DNA of 64,000 bases from an uncultured Candidatus Melainabacteria bacterium (GTDB lineage Bacteria > Cyanobacteriota > Vampirovibrionia > Gastranaerophilales > Gastranaerophilaceae), in assembly GCA_934726055.1 (NCBI GenBank), contig CAKVCZ010000009.1:43343-107342 (forward strand), written 5' to 3'. This document shows, one piece after another, positions 51,977 through 60,172 of this stretch. How positions within the stretch are numbered: the first letter of the stretch is position 1; every line of letters begins with the position of its first letter. The translations under genes and the position numbers were made by a program. A model generated the notes under the pieces. The model was not told the DNA's origin. It searched no databases and saw only the letters and a program-made list of their open reading frames with translations.

Positions 51977-53292
51977 AAATTCTCAAAAATATTGTTTAAA
52001 ATATCATCCGTAATCACTTCGCCTGTAATTTCATCCAAACATAAAAGTGCCTGCTTTACATCAATTGAAATTAAATCTTGTAATTCGTGAACTTGTGATG
52101 CCATGTAAGCTTGCATTAAACTTTCTCGAGCTTTTTCTAAACAATCCTGTTGACGGTTATTTGTTACAAACTCCATATCTTCGGGCGAAAATTCAAGTAT
52201 AATTTCTTTTATTTTCGCTTTTAATTCTTCTATTCCTATTTCAGACTTTGCAGAAATACAAATTGTGTCTTCTGGTTTTTTAGAAATTAAATCACATTTG
52301 TTTGCAATAACTATATGCTTTTTATCTTTAATAAAATTTAAAATTAACTTATCAGCTTCTTTTAACCCACAAGTGATATCGTACATAAATATTACCAAAT
52401 CAGCTTCTTGTGCTGCCTGTTTTGAATATTCAATACCAATTTCTTCGACTTTATCAATGTTTTCATCTTCTCTAATACCGGCAGTATCAATTAGAGTAAC
52501 AGGTATTCCTAAGTCTAACGTTTCTGTCAATACATCACGTGTAGTGCCTGCAATTTCTGTAACTATTGCCCTATCTAAACTCAACAATGTATTAAACAAC
52601 GAAGATTTACCGACATTCGGTTTTCCTACAATAGCTATCTTAATTCCCTGACGCATTATATTACTTGATTTTGCACCTGTTAAAATTTTATCAATTTTAC
52701 TTATTTGTGATTCAAAATCTTTGATTAAATCATCATATTCTGGTTCTTTTACATCTTCCGGAAAATCAATTCCTGCAACTATTTTAGACAATATTTCAAA
52801 AATATCTTTTTTTATTTCATTTACTTTTTGAGATAATACTCCGGATAAATTTTTCGCAGATTGTATAGCAAAATTTTGAGTTTTCGAGTGAATTAAATCT
52901 GCAACAGCTTCAGCCTGAGATAAATCTAATTTTTTATTCAAGAATGCTCTTTTTGTAAATTCACCTCTTTCTGCCATTCTTGCACCATTTTTTAGTACAA
53001 GATCGAGAATATTTCTTACAACATTCATTCCGCCATGACATTGGATTTCAATTACATCTTCCCCCGTATAACTGTTTGGATTTTTAAACGGAAGAACTAC
53101 AACTTCATCTAATCTTTTTTCTCCATTTGTAATCCAGCCATGGCAAATCATTCGAGGAGTTATTTTTCCGGTAAAAATTTTTTCTGTAATCTCAAAACTC
53201 TTTTCGCCTGAAATCCTTATAACTCCGACACCACCTGTACCTAATGGAGTTGAAATAGCTGCAATTGTATCAAATTCTTGAATTATATTCAT
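51961..53292 (-). CDS. mnmE: tRNA modification GTPase MnmE (TrmE)
   Basis: With MnmG it adds the cmnm5 group to U34 of tRNAs. 443 aa from the ATG at 53292; upstream codons from 53328 contain the promoter and no conserved residues. The N-terminal folate-binding domain starts with TIAAISTPLGTGGVGVIRISG, the G domain has GKPNVGKSSLFN, the DTAGIRE switch and NKCD, and the C-terminal CIGK tail with the essential Cys is intact. Predicted leaderless. Confidence 0.95.
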   Translation of the reverse strand: MNIIQEFDTIAAISTPLGTGGVGVIRISGEKSFEITEKIFTGKITPRMICHGWITNGEKRLDEVVVLPFKNPNSYTGEDVIEIQCHGGMNVVRNILDLVLKNGARMAERGEFTKRAFLNKKLDLSQAEAVADLIHSKTQNFAIQSAKNLSGVLSQKVNEIKKDIFEILSKIVAGIDFPEDVKEPEYDDLIKDFESQISKIDKILTGAKSSNIMRQGIKIAIVGKPNVGKSSLFNTLLSLDRAIVTEIAGTTRDVLTETLDLGIPVTLIDTAGIREDENIDKVEEIGIEYSKQAAQEADLVIFMYDITCGLKEADKLILNFIKDKKHIVIANKCDLISKKPEDTICISAKSEIGIEELKAKIKEIILEFSPEDMEFVTNNRQQDCLEKARESLMQAYMASQVHELQDLISIDVKQALLCLDEITGEVITDDILNNIFENFCIGK

Positions 53293-53299
53293 ACAAAAA

Positions 53300-53328
53300 A
53301 TTATAGCTTTAACAAATTTGATATGCAA
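53300..53328 (-). promoter_or_regulatory. Promoter predicting a leaderless mnmE mRNA
   Basis: Minus strand: TTGCAT (53323-53328), exact 17-base spacer, TATAAT (53300-53305), seven bases to the ATG at 53292. No Shine-Dalgarno. Confidence 0.6.
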
Positions 53329-53351
53329 GATTTATCTGTTGATATAAAATT

Positions 53352-53390
53352 AGAACTCCAAAACTTTTTATTACTAAGTTTTAGAGCTCT
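53352..53390 (-). terminator. Probable terminator between convergently spaced minus-strand genes
   Basis: Hairpin arms AGAACTCCAAAACTT and AAGTTTTAGAGCTCT with two mismatches, followed on the minus strand by a weak T run. It lies after the stop of the 225-aa gene. Confidence 0.5.
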
Positions 53391-53409
53391 AATTTTCTTT
53401 TTAAATTTT

Positions 53410-54087
53410 TTAAATAAATGTACCAACTAACGAAATAACACTTCTTAAATCACTTAACGAAAGTCCGCTTGAATTTGAATTTGAACTTGAATTTTGTTTA
53501 TTCGCATTTAAATAAAGATTATTGGTTCTATTCATCAAATCCGATGTATAACCTAATGAATTATACATATCAGCAGTATATTGATTTTGCAACGTATTTA
53601 AAAGATTAATGTAATCATATCTGTTCGATAATTCATTATTAATCAAATCATTACGTTTTAAAATTAAATCTTCTGCCAATTGTGCAATAGCATTACTTCT
53701 TGCATTTTCTATTCCTGATAATTTATCCAAAAACATTGAATTATCAATATTACCAAATCTCGATGCCATATCATTTTTTAAGTTATTTAACATTGGCATA
53801 TACATTTCATTGATAGTTCTTTGTCCTTGTTTTTGATAAGTATCTAACTGTGTTTGCATATTTTTTAATAATTCGGGTGAAAATACATTTACATTTGGCA
53901 CAATTTCACTTAATGTTTTTTGTGAATAATCATATAATGCTTTTTCATACGGATTCATATTGTAATCGGAAAAAACATGCGAACCGACTTGACGTGTTGT
54001 TGCTTTTGTTTGTCCATTCAAATTATGTGTTGATGAAGAATAAAGATTCGGCATAACACTTGATGCTTTTGATGTTGTTTTGCTCAT
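53410..54087 (-). CDS. Orphan helical protein with Asn/Ser-rich tail
   Basis: 225 aa from the ATG at 54087, which has AAAGGAAA upstream; a longer frame to 54123 reads through the ribosome site. The first 45 residues are Ser/Thr-rich, 48-195 are long amphipathic helices with MASRFGNIDNSMF in the middle, then an Asn/Ser run and a hydrophobic LSDLRSVISLVGTFI end. The layout looks like phage or structural internal proteins, but there are no other phage genes. Function unknown. Confidence 0.6.
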   Translation of the reverse strand: MSKTTSKASSVMPNLYSSSTHNLNGQTKATTRQVGSHVFSDYNMNPYEKALYDYSQKTLSEIVPNVNVFSPELLKNMQTQLDTYQKQGQRTINEMYMPMLNNLKNDMASRFGNIDNSMFLDKLSGIENARSNAIAQLAEDLILKRNDLINNELSNRYDYINLLNTLQNQYTADMYNSLGYTSDLMNRTNNLYLNANKQNSSSNSNSSGLSLSDLRSVISLVGTFI

Positions 54088-54202
54088 AAAATTTCCTTTC
54101 TTAAATTTTACTTGCAAAGACAAAATTTTATATTAAAGGGGGCAAATATATTATACCATTTTTTTCTGATATTGTAAAATTTTTGAACACATACGCATAA
54201 TA

Positions 54203-54231
54203 AAGCGGATTTTGTTATACAAAATCCGCTT
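54203..54231 (-). terminator. 12-bp perfect hairpin terminator
   Basis: Arms 54203-54214 and 54220-54231 are exact reverse complements around five bases. It follows the aminotransferase stop on the minus strand, with a T-rich stretch after it. Confidence 0.75.
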
Positions 54232-54255
54232 CTAATTTTAATTATTTAAAAAATC

Positions 54256-55374
54256 TTATGCTAATGCTTTTGATTCTTCAATACATTGAATTAATGTATC
54301 TGCAACTGTTTTTTGTTCTTCTGCTGTTAATTCAGGGAACATTGGTAATGAAATAACAACTTCTGTATTCTTTTCTGTATTTGGTAATGAACCTTTACCC
54401 ATTCCTAAGTATTCATGAACCTTTTGCATGTGTAATGGAATTGGATAGTATAACATTGCACCTATACCACGTTCTTGCAACATTTTGTGAATATTATCTC
54501 TGTTTGGAATTTTAACTGTATATTGGTGATATACACAATATGTATCATCTAATTCAACCGGAGTAATTACATCAGAACATTTTGCAAATAATTCATTATA
54601 TCTTGCTGCATTTTCTCTGCGTTTTTTATTCCATTCATTAATATGATTTAATTTTACTCTCAATATTGCTGCTTGAACTTCGTCTAATCTTGAATTTACA
54701 CCAATCTCATCATGATGATAACGAATTGCACCACCATGGTTTCTTAAAGCAAGAACTCTGTTTTTAATATTTTCAGAATTTGTAGTTAATAAACCACCAT
54801 CACCCATTGCACCTAAGTTTTTAGTAGGATAGAAGCTAAAGCATCCGATATCACCAATTGATCCAACCATTTTACCTTTGTACAACGCACCTATTGCTTG
54901 GCAAGCATCTTCAATTACATATAAGTTATGACGTCTTGCAATATCCATAATTGCATCCATATCAGCAGGTTGACCATATAAATGAACAGGAATAATTGCT
55001 TTTGTTTTTGGAGTAATAGCAGCTTCAATTTTTGCAGGATCAATGTTAAAAGTATCTTTGTCTATATCAACAAATACCGGTTTTGCACCAACAATACCTA
55101 TTGCTTCAGCTGTTGCAACAAATGTGAATGCTGTTGAAATAACTTCATCACCTTTACCTATATCTAATGCTCTTAAAGCAAGGTGTAATGCATCTGTTCC
55201 TGAGTTTAAAGCTACCGCGTGGTCAACACCAATAAATTTTGATAATTCTTCTTCCAATGCTTTATTATGTTTTCCTAAAATGTATTGACCTGAACGAAGT
55301 ACTTCTACAACTTCTTTTTCAATTTCTGCACCAATTGTTGCATATTGTCTTTTTGAATCTAAAATAGGTATCAT
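54256..55374 (-). CDS. DegT/DnrJ/EryC1/StrS-family sugar aminotransferase
   Basis: PLP enzyme that transaminates a nucleotide-linked keto-sugar, usually for cell-surface glycans. 372 aa. Motifs: ALNSGTDALHLALRAL (PLP phosphate), EDACQAIGA, and SFYPTKNLGAMGDGG with the PLP Lys, plus GVNSRLDEVQAAILR. AAAAGGAG precedes the ATG. No other sugar-nucleotide gene is adjacent, so the substrate is open. Confidence 0.92.
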   Translation of the reverse strand: MIPILDSKRQYATIGAEIEKEVVEVLRSGQYILGKHNKALEEELSKFIGVDHAVALNSGTDALHLALRALDIGKGDEVISTAFTFVATAEAIGIVGAKPVFVDIDKDTFNIDPAKIEAAITPKTKAIIPVHLYGQPADMDAIMDIARRHNLYVIEDACQAIGALYKGKMVGSIGDIGCFSFYPTKNLGAMGDGGLLTTNSENIKNRVLALRNHGGAIRYHHDEIGVNSRLDEVQAAILRVKLNHINEWNKKRRENAARYNELFAKCSDVITPVELDDTYCVYHQYTVKIPNRDNIHKMLQERGIGAMLYYPIPLHMQKVHEYLGMGKGSLPNTEKNTEVVISLPMFPELTAEEQKTVADTLIQCIEESKALA

Positions 55375-55535
55375 TTTTTTTCTCCTTTTTAATATTTACC
55401 TTAATTCTAGTTTACCACATTTTTTGGGTGTCTTTATATAAACTTAATATATAAAATTTTATATAACCTAAATTAATAATATCAATTTGCCCATTTTTGT
55501 AATAGAATCATGTAAGATAGTGAGGTATGTAAATT

Positions 55536-57275
55536 ATGAAAATGTCAAAATTATTTGTACAAACACTTCGTGAATTTCCGGCAGATGCAGATGTAATTTC
55601 GCACAAATTACTTGCAAGAGCAGGTTATATAAGAAAATTAACGAGTGGTTGTTACAATTATTTACCTTTAATGTGGCGTGTTTTAAAGAAAATTGAAAAT
55701 ATAGTAAGAGAAGAAATGGATGCAGCAGGTGCACAAGAACTTCTTACACCATTTGTCCAACCGAAAGAATTATGGGAAGAATCCGGTAGATGGGAAGTTT
55801 ACGGTAAAGAATTAATGCGTTTGAGCGACAGACACAACAGGGAAATGTGCCTTGGACCAACAGCGGAAGAAGTTATTACAGCAGTTGCACGTGATGGTTT
55901 AAAATCATATAAACAACTTCCATGTAATTTATATCAAATTCAAGAAAAATTCCGTGATGAAGTTCGACCAAGATATGGTCTTTTACGTGGTCGTGAATTC
56001 ATTATGAAAGATGCTTACAGTTTTGATATGGATCAAGAAGGTTTAGATAAAGAATATCAAAATATGGCAAACGCTTACACAAAAATATTTGAACGATGCG
56101 GACTTGAAACAAAAATGGTTCAATCTGATTCAGGTGCAATTGGCGGTAGCGTAAGTCATGAATTTATGGTTATTACTACAACTGATGCAGGTGAAAATGA
56201 CGTATTCTATTGCGACGGATGTAATTATTCCGCAAATTCAAATCACGCAATTTCTAATTTGCCTCAAGCAGATACAGACGGAAGCAAGTTCGGATTTACG
56301 GAAGCAAGAGTTGTTGATACTCCAAATACAAAAACAATAGAAGAATTATGCGAATTTTTGAAAATTCCATCAACAATAATTTTAAAATCATTGGTTTATA
56401 TAGTAGATAAAAAACCTGTTATTGCATTAATTAGAGCAGATAAACAAATTGAAGAAACAAAGTTAATGAATGCAGTTGGCGGTATAGATATTAGAATCGC
56501 ATCCGCAGCTGAAATCGAAGAATTAATGCAAAATCACGGATTTAATGCAGTTGCAGGCTTTATCGGACCAAAAGGAATGGAAGACATTGTTGTTATTGCT
56601 GATAATACAGTGAAAGATATGAAAAACTTTGTTGTTGGCATTAATGAAACAGATAAACACCTTGTTGGTGCAAATTTAGATAAAGATATTCCTTCTATTC
56701 AACAATATGCAGACTTAAGACTTGCAGAAGCAGGAGAATTTTGTCCTGAATGCGGTAAAGAATTGAAAGTTACAAGAGGTATCGAAGTTGGAAATATCTT
56801 CCAATTAGGAACAAAATACTCAAAACCAATGAACGCTGTATATTTAGATAAAAATGGTAAAGCTCAACCTTATGTAATGGGTTGTTATGGAATAGGTATT
56901 ACAAGAACCGCTGCAGCTGCTGTTGAAAGATGGCATGACGATAATGGTATCGTATGGCCAATTCAAATTGCACCATACCATGTAACTATCGTTCCTCTAA
57001 ATAATAACGATGAACTTCAAATGAAAGTAGCAAAAGAATGTTATATAAAACTTTTAAATGCCGGCATTGAAGTTGTTATTGATGATAGAGATGAAAGACC
57101 GGGAGTTAAATTTAAAGATGCCGATTTGATAGGTTTTCCATATAGAATAACAGTTGGAAAAACTATTGTTGATGGCAATGTAGAACTTAAAACTCGTAAA
57201 ACTAACGAAATTGAAACAGTTACACCTGATAAAGCTGTTGAATTAGTTATTAATAGAATAAAGGAAGCAATGTAA
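55536..57275 (+). CDS. proS: Prolyl-tRNA synthetase
   Basis: Class II synthetase, 579 aa, bacterial type with an editing insertion. Motif 1 region LTSGCYNYLPLM, motif 2 FRDEVRPRYGLLRGREF, the inserted editing domain (about 225-385), motif 3 near GCYGIGITR, and the anticodon-binding domain with RDERPGVKFKDADLIG. The ATG at 55536 has a GAGG 10 bases upstream; an ATG two codons later is possible. First gene of a four-gene operon. Confidence 0.95.
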   Translation: MKMSKLFVQTLREFPADADVISHKLLARAGYIRKLTSGCYNYLPLMWRVLKKIENIVREEMDAAGAQELLTPFVQPKELWEESGRWEVYGKELMRLSDRHNREMCLGPTAEEVITAVARDGLKSYKQLPCNLYQIQEKFRDEVRPRYGLLRGREFIMKDAYSFDMDQEGLDKEYQNMANAYTKIFERCGLETKMVQSDSGAIGGSVSHEFMVITTTDAGENDVFYCDGCNYSANSNHAISNLPQADTDGSKFGFTEARVVDTPNTKTIEELCEFLKIPSTIILKSLVYIVDKKPVIALIRADKQIEETKLMNAVGGIDIRIASAAEIEELMQNHGFNAVAGFIGPKGMEDIVVIADNTVKDMKNFVVGINETDKHLVGANLDKDIPSIQQYADLRLAEAGEFCPECGKELKVTRGIEVGNIFQLGTKYSKPMNAVYLDKNGKAQPYVMGCYGIGITRTAAAAVERWHDDNGIVWPIQIAPYHVTIVPLNNNDELQMKVAKECYIKLLNAGIEVVIDDRDERPGVKFKDADLIGFPYRITVGKTIVDGNVELKTRKTNEIETVTPDKAVELVINRIKEAM

Positions 57276-57607
57276 TGAGTACAGATTGTATTTTTTGTAA
57301 AATTATAAACAAAGAAATTCCAAGTAATTTTGTTTATGAAAATGATGACGTTATTGCAATAAATGACTTACACCCACAAGCAGAAACACATGTATTAGTA
57401 ATTCCAAAAGTACATGTGGCATCTTTAGCAGAATTAGAAGATGTAAGTTTGATGGGAAGACTTTTACAATCAGTGAAAGAAACAGCAAAAGTTCTAGGTA
57501 TAACAGATTACAGAACAATCATAAACACAGGTGCAGGTGCCGGACAAACCGTCTTTCACTTGCATATTCACATTTTGTCAGGAAAAAACTTAAAAGAAAA
57601 ATTATAA
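57275..57607 (+). CDS. hinT: HIT-family nucleotide-binding protein
   Basis: 110 aa with CIFCKIINKEIPS at the start and the histidine triad FHLHIHIL near residue 100. HinT proteins cleave AMP from lysyl- or other aminoacyl-adenylates, which fits its location behind an aminoacyl-tRNA synthetase. One-base overlap with proS indicates coupling. Confidence 0.92.
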   Translation: MSTDCIFCKIINKEIPSNFVYENDDVIAINDLHPQAETHVLVIPKVHVASLAELEDVSLMGRLLQSVKETAKVLGITDYRTIINTGAGAGQTVFHLHIHILSGKNLKEKL

Positions 57608-57625
57608 GAACTTCAAAGGTACACC

Positions 57626-58468
57626 ATGTCAGAAGAACAAATGTATTATAGAGAACTTGCTCCATCAGGCTTTGGAATTGCTATCAAAGTTAATGAAGTA
57701 TTGTTTTCCACACAATCTAAATATCAAAAAATAGAAGTTCTTGATTTAGATTCTTCTTTAGGAAAAATGCTGACATTGAATGATATAATGTTTGTAACAG
57801 ACGGGGATGCCTATCATTACAACGAAATGTTTGTGCATTTACCAATGTTAAGCCATAAAAATCCTGAAAACATTTTGATTATCGGCGGAGGCACAGGAGC
57901 TTCAGCAAAAGAAATTTTAAAACATAATACGGTGAAAAATGTTGTTGTCGTCGATATTGATGAAGTTGTCGTTGATACTTGCAAAAAATACATGCCTGAA
58001 CTTGCAAGCAGTTTAGAAGATTCAAAAGTAGAAGTTAAAATTATGGATGCCTTTGAATACATTAAAAATACCGACAAAACTTTTGATGTAATTTTAATAT
58101 CTTCTCCTGATCCTCTTGGCCCTGGTGTTGGAGAATATACAAGTGAAGTATATCAAAATTTAAAAAGAGTTTTAAATCAAGATGGAATAATTGTTTTACA
58201 ATCAGAAAGTCCTGTTGCTAATGTTCAAAAAAGTAAAACATTATACAGCAGTTTACTTAAAAATTTTAAAATTGTAAAAAGTTTTAATTCACCAATACCA
58301 ACTTACCCCGGTGGATATTGGGTGTGGGCATTTTGTTCCGACACAGTAAAACCACTTGATAACTACAATGAACAAAATTTTGAATACATTGTCGAACAAT
58401 GCAAACTATTTAATAGAAAATATGCAGAAAAAAGACTTAAACAAGAAACATTATTGGATGATTTATAA
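57626..58468 (+). CDS. Spermidine-synthase paralogue with altered catalytic residues
   Basis: 280 aa, aligning without gaps through the core to the next gene. Compared with active enzymes, GGGDGG is GGGTGAS (T90 for Asp), the catalytic Asp in IDSTDP is Ser (ISSPDP, S159), and YHE is YNE. The fold, Asp162 and the C-terminal YPGGYW remain. It is therefore likely not a normal aminopropyltransferase; it could be a regulatory or partner subunit, or use another substrate. AAAGG precedes the ATG. Confidence 0.82.
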   Translation: MSEEQMYYRELAPSGFGIAIKVNEVLFSTQSKYQKIEVLDLDSSLGKMLTLNDIMFVTDGDAYHYNEMFVHLPMLSHKNPENILIIGGGTGASAKEILKHNTVKNVVVVDIDEVVVDTCKKYMPELASSLEDSKVEVKIMDAFEYIKNTDKTFDVILISSPDPLGPGVGEYTSEVYQNLKRVLNQDGIIVLQSESPVANVQKSKTLYSSLLKNFKIVKSFNSPIPTYPGGYWVWAFCSDTVKPLDNYNEQNFEYIVEQCKLFNRKYAEKRLKQETLLDDL

Positions 58469-58485
58469 TTAAAGGAGATAAAATA

Positions 58486-59331
58486 ATGACAGAAGAACAA
58501 TTATATTACAAAGAAATAACTCCATCAGGATATGGAATTGCAATTAAAATAAACAAAGTTTTATTTTCAGAACAATCAAAATACCAAAAAGTTGAAATAT
58601 TAGATTCTGACTCAAAATTAGGAAAAATTTTAACATTGGACGACCTAATGATGGCAACAGAAGGTGATGAATATTTTTATCACGAAATGATAGCACATAT
58701 ACCTATGATGAATCATCCTTGTCCTAAATCAGTTCTTGTAATTGGTGGTGGTGATGGAGGAACAGTAAGAGAAGTTTTAAAACATAAAACAGTAGAAAAA
58801 GTTGTCCTTTGTGAAATTGACGATATGGTAATTGAAGTTTCTAAAAAATATTTACCGACAATTGCATGCAAATTAGACGATCCTAAAGTTGAAATTAGAG
58901 TTGAAGATGCAATTGAATATATCAAAGATAAGAAAAATCAATTTGATATAATTTTAATAGATTCAACAGACCCTATGGGACCGGGAGTTGGTTTATTTAC
59001 AGAAGAATTTTATACAAATGTAAAAGAATCTCTAAAAGAAGGCGGCATAATGGTTGCACAATCAGAAAGCCCTGTTGCAAATGAAGAAGAAATTAAACAT
59101 ATGTATAAACTCCTTAAAAAAGTATTCCCAATTGTTAACAGTTATACATCACCAATACCAACTTACCCTGGCGGATATTGGGCTTGGGCTTTCTGTTCAG
59201 AAACAGTAGAACCATTATCATATATAGATAAAGAACGTTGTGAAGAAATAACAAAATCTTGTAAAATATATAATGAAGAATACCACAGAGCAAGATTTGC
59301 ACTTCCAACATTCTTAGATGATTTATTGTAA
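58486..59331 (+). CDS. speE: Spermidine synthase
   Basis: Transfers aminopropyl from decarboxylated SAM to putrescine. 281 aa with all expected residues: IGGGDGGTVREVLKH (D90), YHEM (65-68), IDSTDPMGPG (D159 and D162) and PTYPGGYWAW. AAAGGAG precedes the ATG. 17 bases after the paralogue; last gene of the proS operon, followed by a strong terminator. speD and a putrescine-making gene are not in the window. Confidence 0.92.
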   Translation: MTEEQLYYKEITPSGYGIAIKINKVLFSEQSKYQKVEILDSDSKLGKILTLDDLMMATEGDEYFYHEMIAHIPMMNHPCPKSVLVIGGGDGGTVREVLKHKTVEKVVLCEIDDMVIEVSKKYLPTIACKLDDPKVEIRVEDAIEYIKDKKNQFDIILIDSTDPMGPGVGLFTEEFYTNVKESLKEGGIMVAQSESPVANEEEIKHMYKLLKKVFPIVNSYTSPIPTYPGGYWAWAFCSETVEPLSYIDKERCEEITKSCKIYNEEYHRARFALPTFLDDLL

Positions 59332-59360
59332 AAACAAATTAAATGTAATTTATCTATGTA

Positions 59361-59388
59361 AAAAACCCATATATCCATATGGGTTTTT
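59361..59388 (+). terminator. 12-bp perfect hairpin terminator of the proS operon
   Basis: Arms 59361-59372 and 59377-59388 are exact complements around ATCC, with the right arm ending in a T run. Confidence 0.85.
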
Positions 59389-59433
59389 GTATGATTTATT
59401 CTTTAAGAAATATATAACTTAAACAATTGATTT

Positions 59434-60132
59434 CTAAGCCTTTTGCAAATCTTTTGCTAAAAAGTCTTTTAATTCTAATGTTGAATTTAAAACTGTGTAT
59501 GCTCCGGCTTTGTACATTCTTTCTATTAATATTTGGGATTTATCCTGTGGTGGCAAGCAGCCTATACCAACAACTCCACCGGCTTTTGCCGCCATCATAT
59601 CATCTACGGTATCACCCATATAATAAATAATCTCTGATGTAATATTTGATTTAATTATGTTTACACCTTTTGGATTCGGTTTTTGAAATCCTTCTCCAAC
59701 ATGGTCAAATCCAATTATCTGAGAAAAATAATCTAATATTCCAAATCTTTTTAACGTATATTTCGCTTCATATTCAAATCTTCCTGTAAAAATTGTTAAA
59801 TTATAACTATCTGAAAGGCTTTTTACATACTCTTTATCAAGAATTGGTTCTTCATAATTAATATACCCTTCAAAATTCTTATCACAATAATTTGTAAAAT
59901 AATAATTTTGAATATCTTCATAGGGAACGTCAACATTATGATTTTTAAATAGCAAATCTAAAATATCCCAATCATTGTTATATCCGCCAAGTTGTTTTAT
60001 TGGAATTACATCTTTTTCATATGTAATCTTTTTATTAGAAAAATACTCAAAACAATCAACAAGAATTTTACAATAAGAATTTCTTGTATCTACTAAAACT
60101 CCATCCATATCAAATATCAAAGTCGGTTGCAT
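59434..60132 (-). CDS. HAD-superfamily phosphatase, subfamily IA
   Basis: 232 aa with intact HAD motifs: FDMDGVLVD (Asp7 and Asp9 region), TGRFEYEA for motif II, Lys in GFQKPNPKG, and GDTVDDMMAA for motif IV. The cap contains GGYNNDWD, a feature of HAD-IA proteins known from cyanobacteria. Substrate unknown; phosphoglycolate or histidinol phosphate are possible. AGGGAA precedes the ATG. Divergent from the amidase. Confidence 0.85.
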   Translation of the reverse strand: MQPTLIFDMDGVLVDTRNSYCKILVDCFEYFSNKKITYEKDVIPIKQLGGYNNDWDILDLLFKNHNVDVPYEDIQNYYFTNYCDKNFEGYINYEEPILDKEYVKSLSDSYNLTIFTGRFEYEAKYTLKRFGILDYFSQIIGFDHVGEGFQKPNPKGVNIIKSNITSEIIYYMGDTVDDMMAAKAGGVVGIGCLPPQDKSQILIERMYKAGAYTVLNSTLELKDFLAKDLQKA

Positions 60133-60160
60133 GGTCGATTCCCTTTTTTTATAAATTTAC

Positions 60161-60166
60161 TATAAT
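60161..60166 (+). promoter_or_regulatory. -10 box predicting a leaderless mRNA
   Basis: TATAAT (60161-60166) ends six bases before the amidase ATG at 60173; no Shine-Dalgarno fits between them. Confidence 0.5.
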
Positions 60167-60172
60167 CATAGC

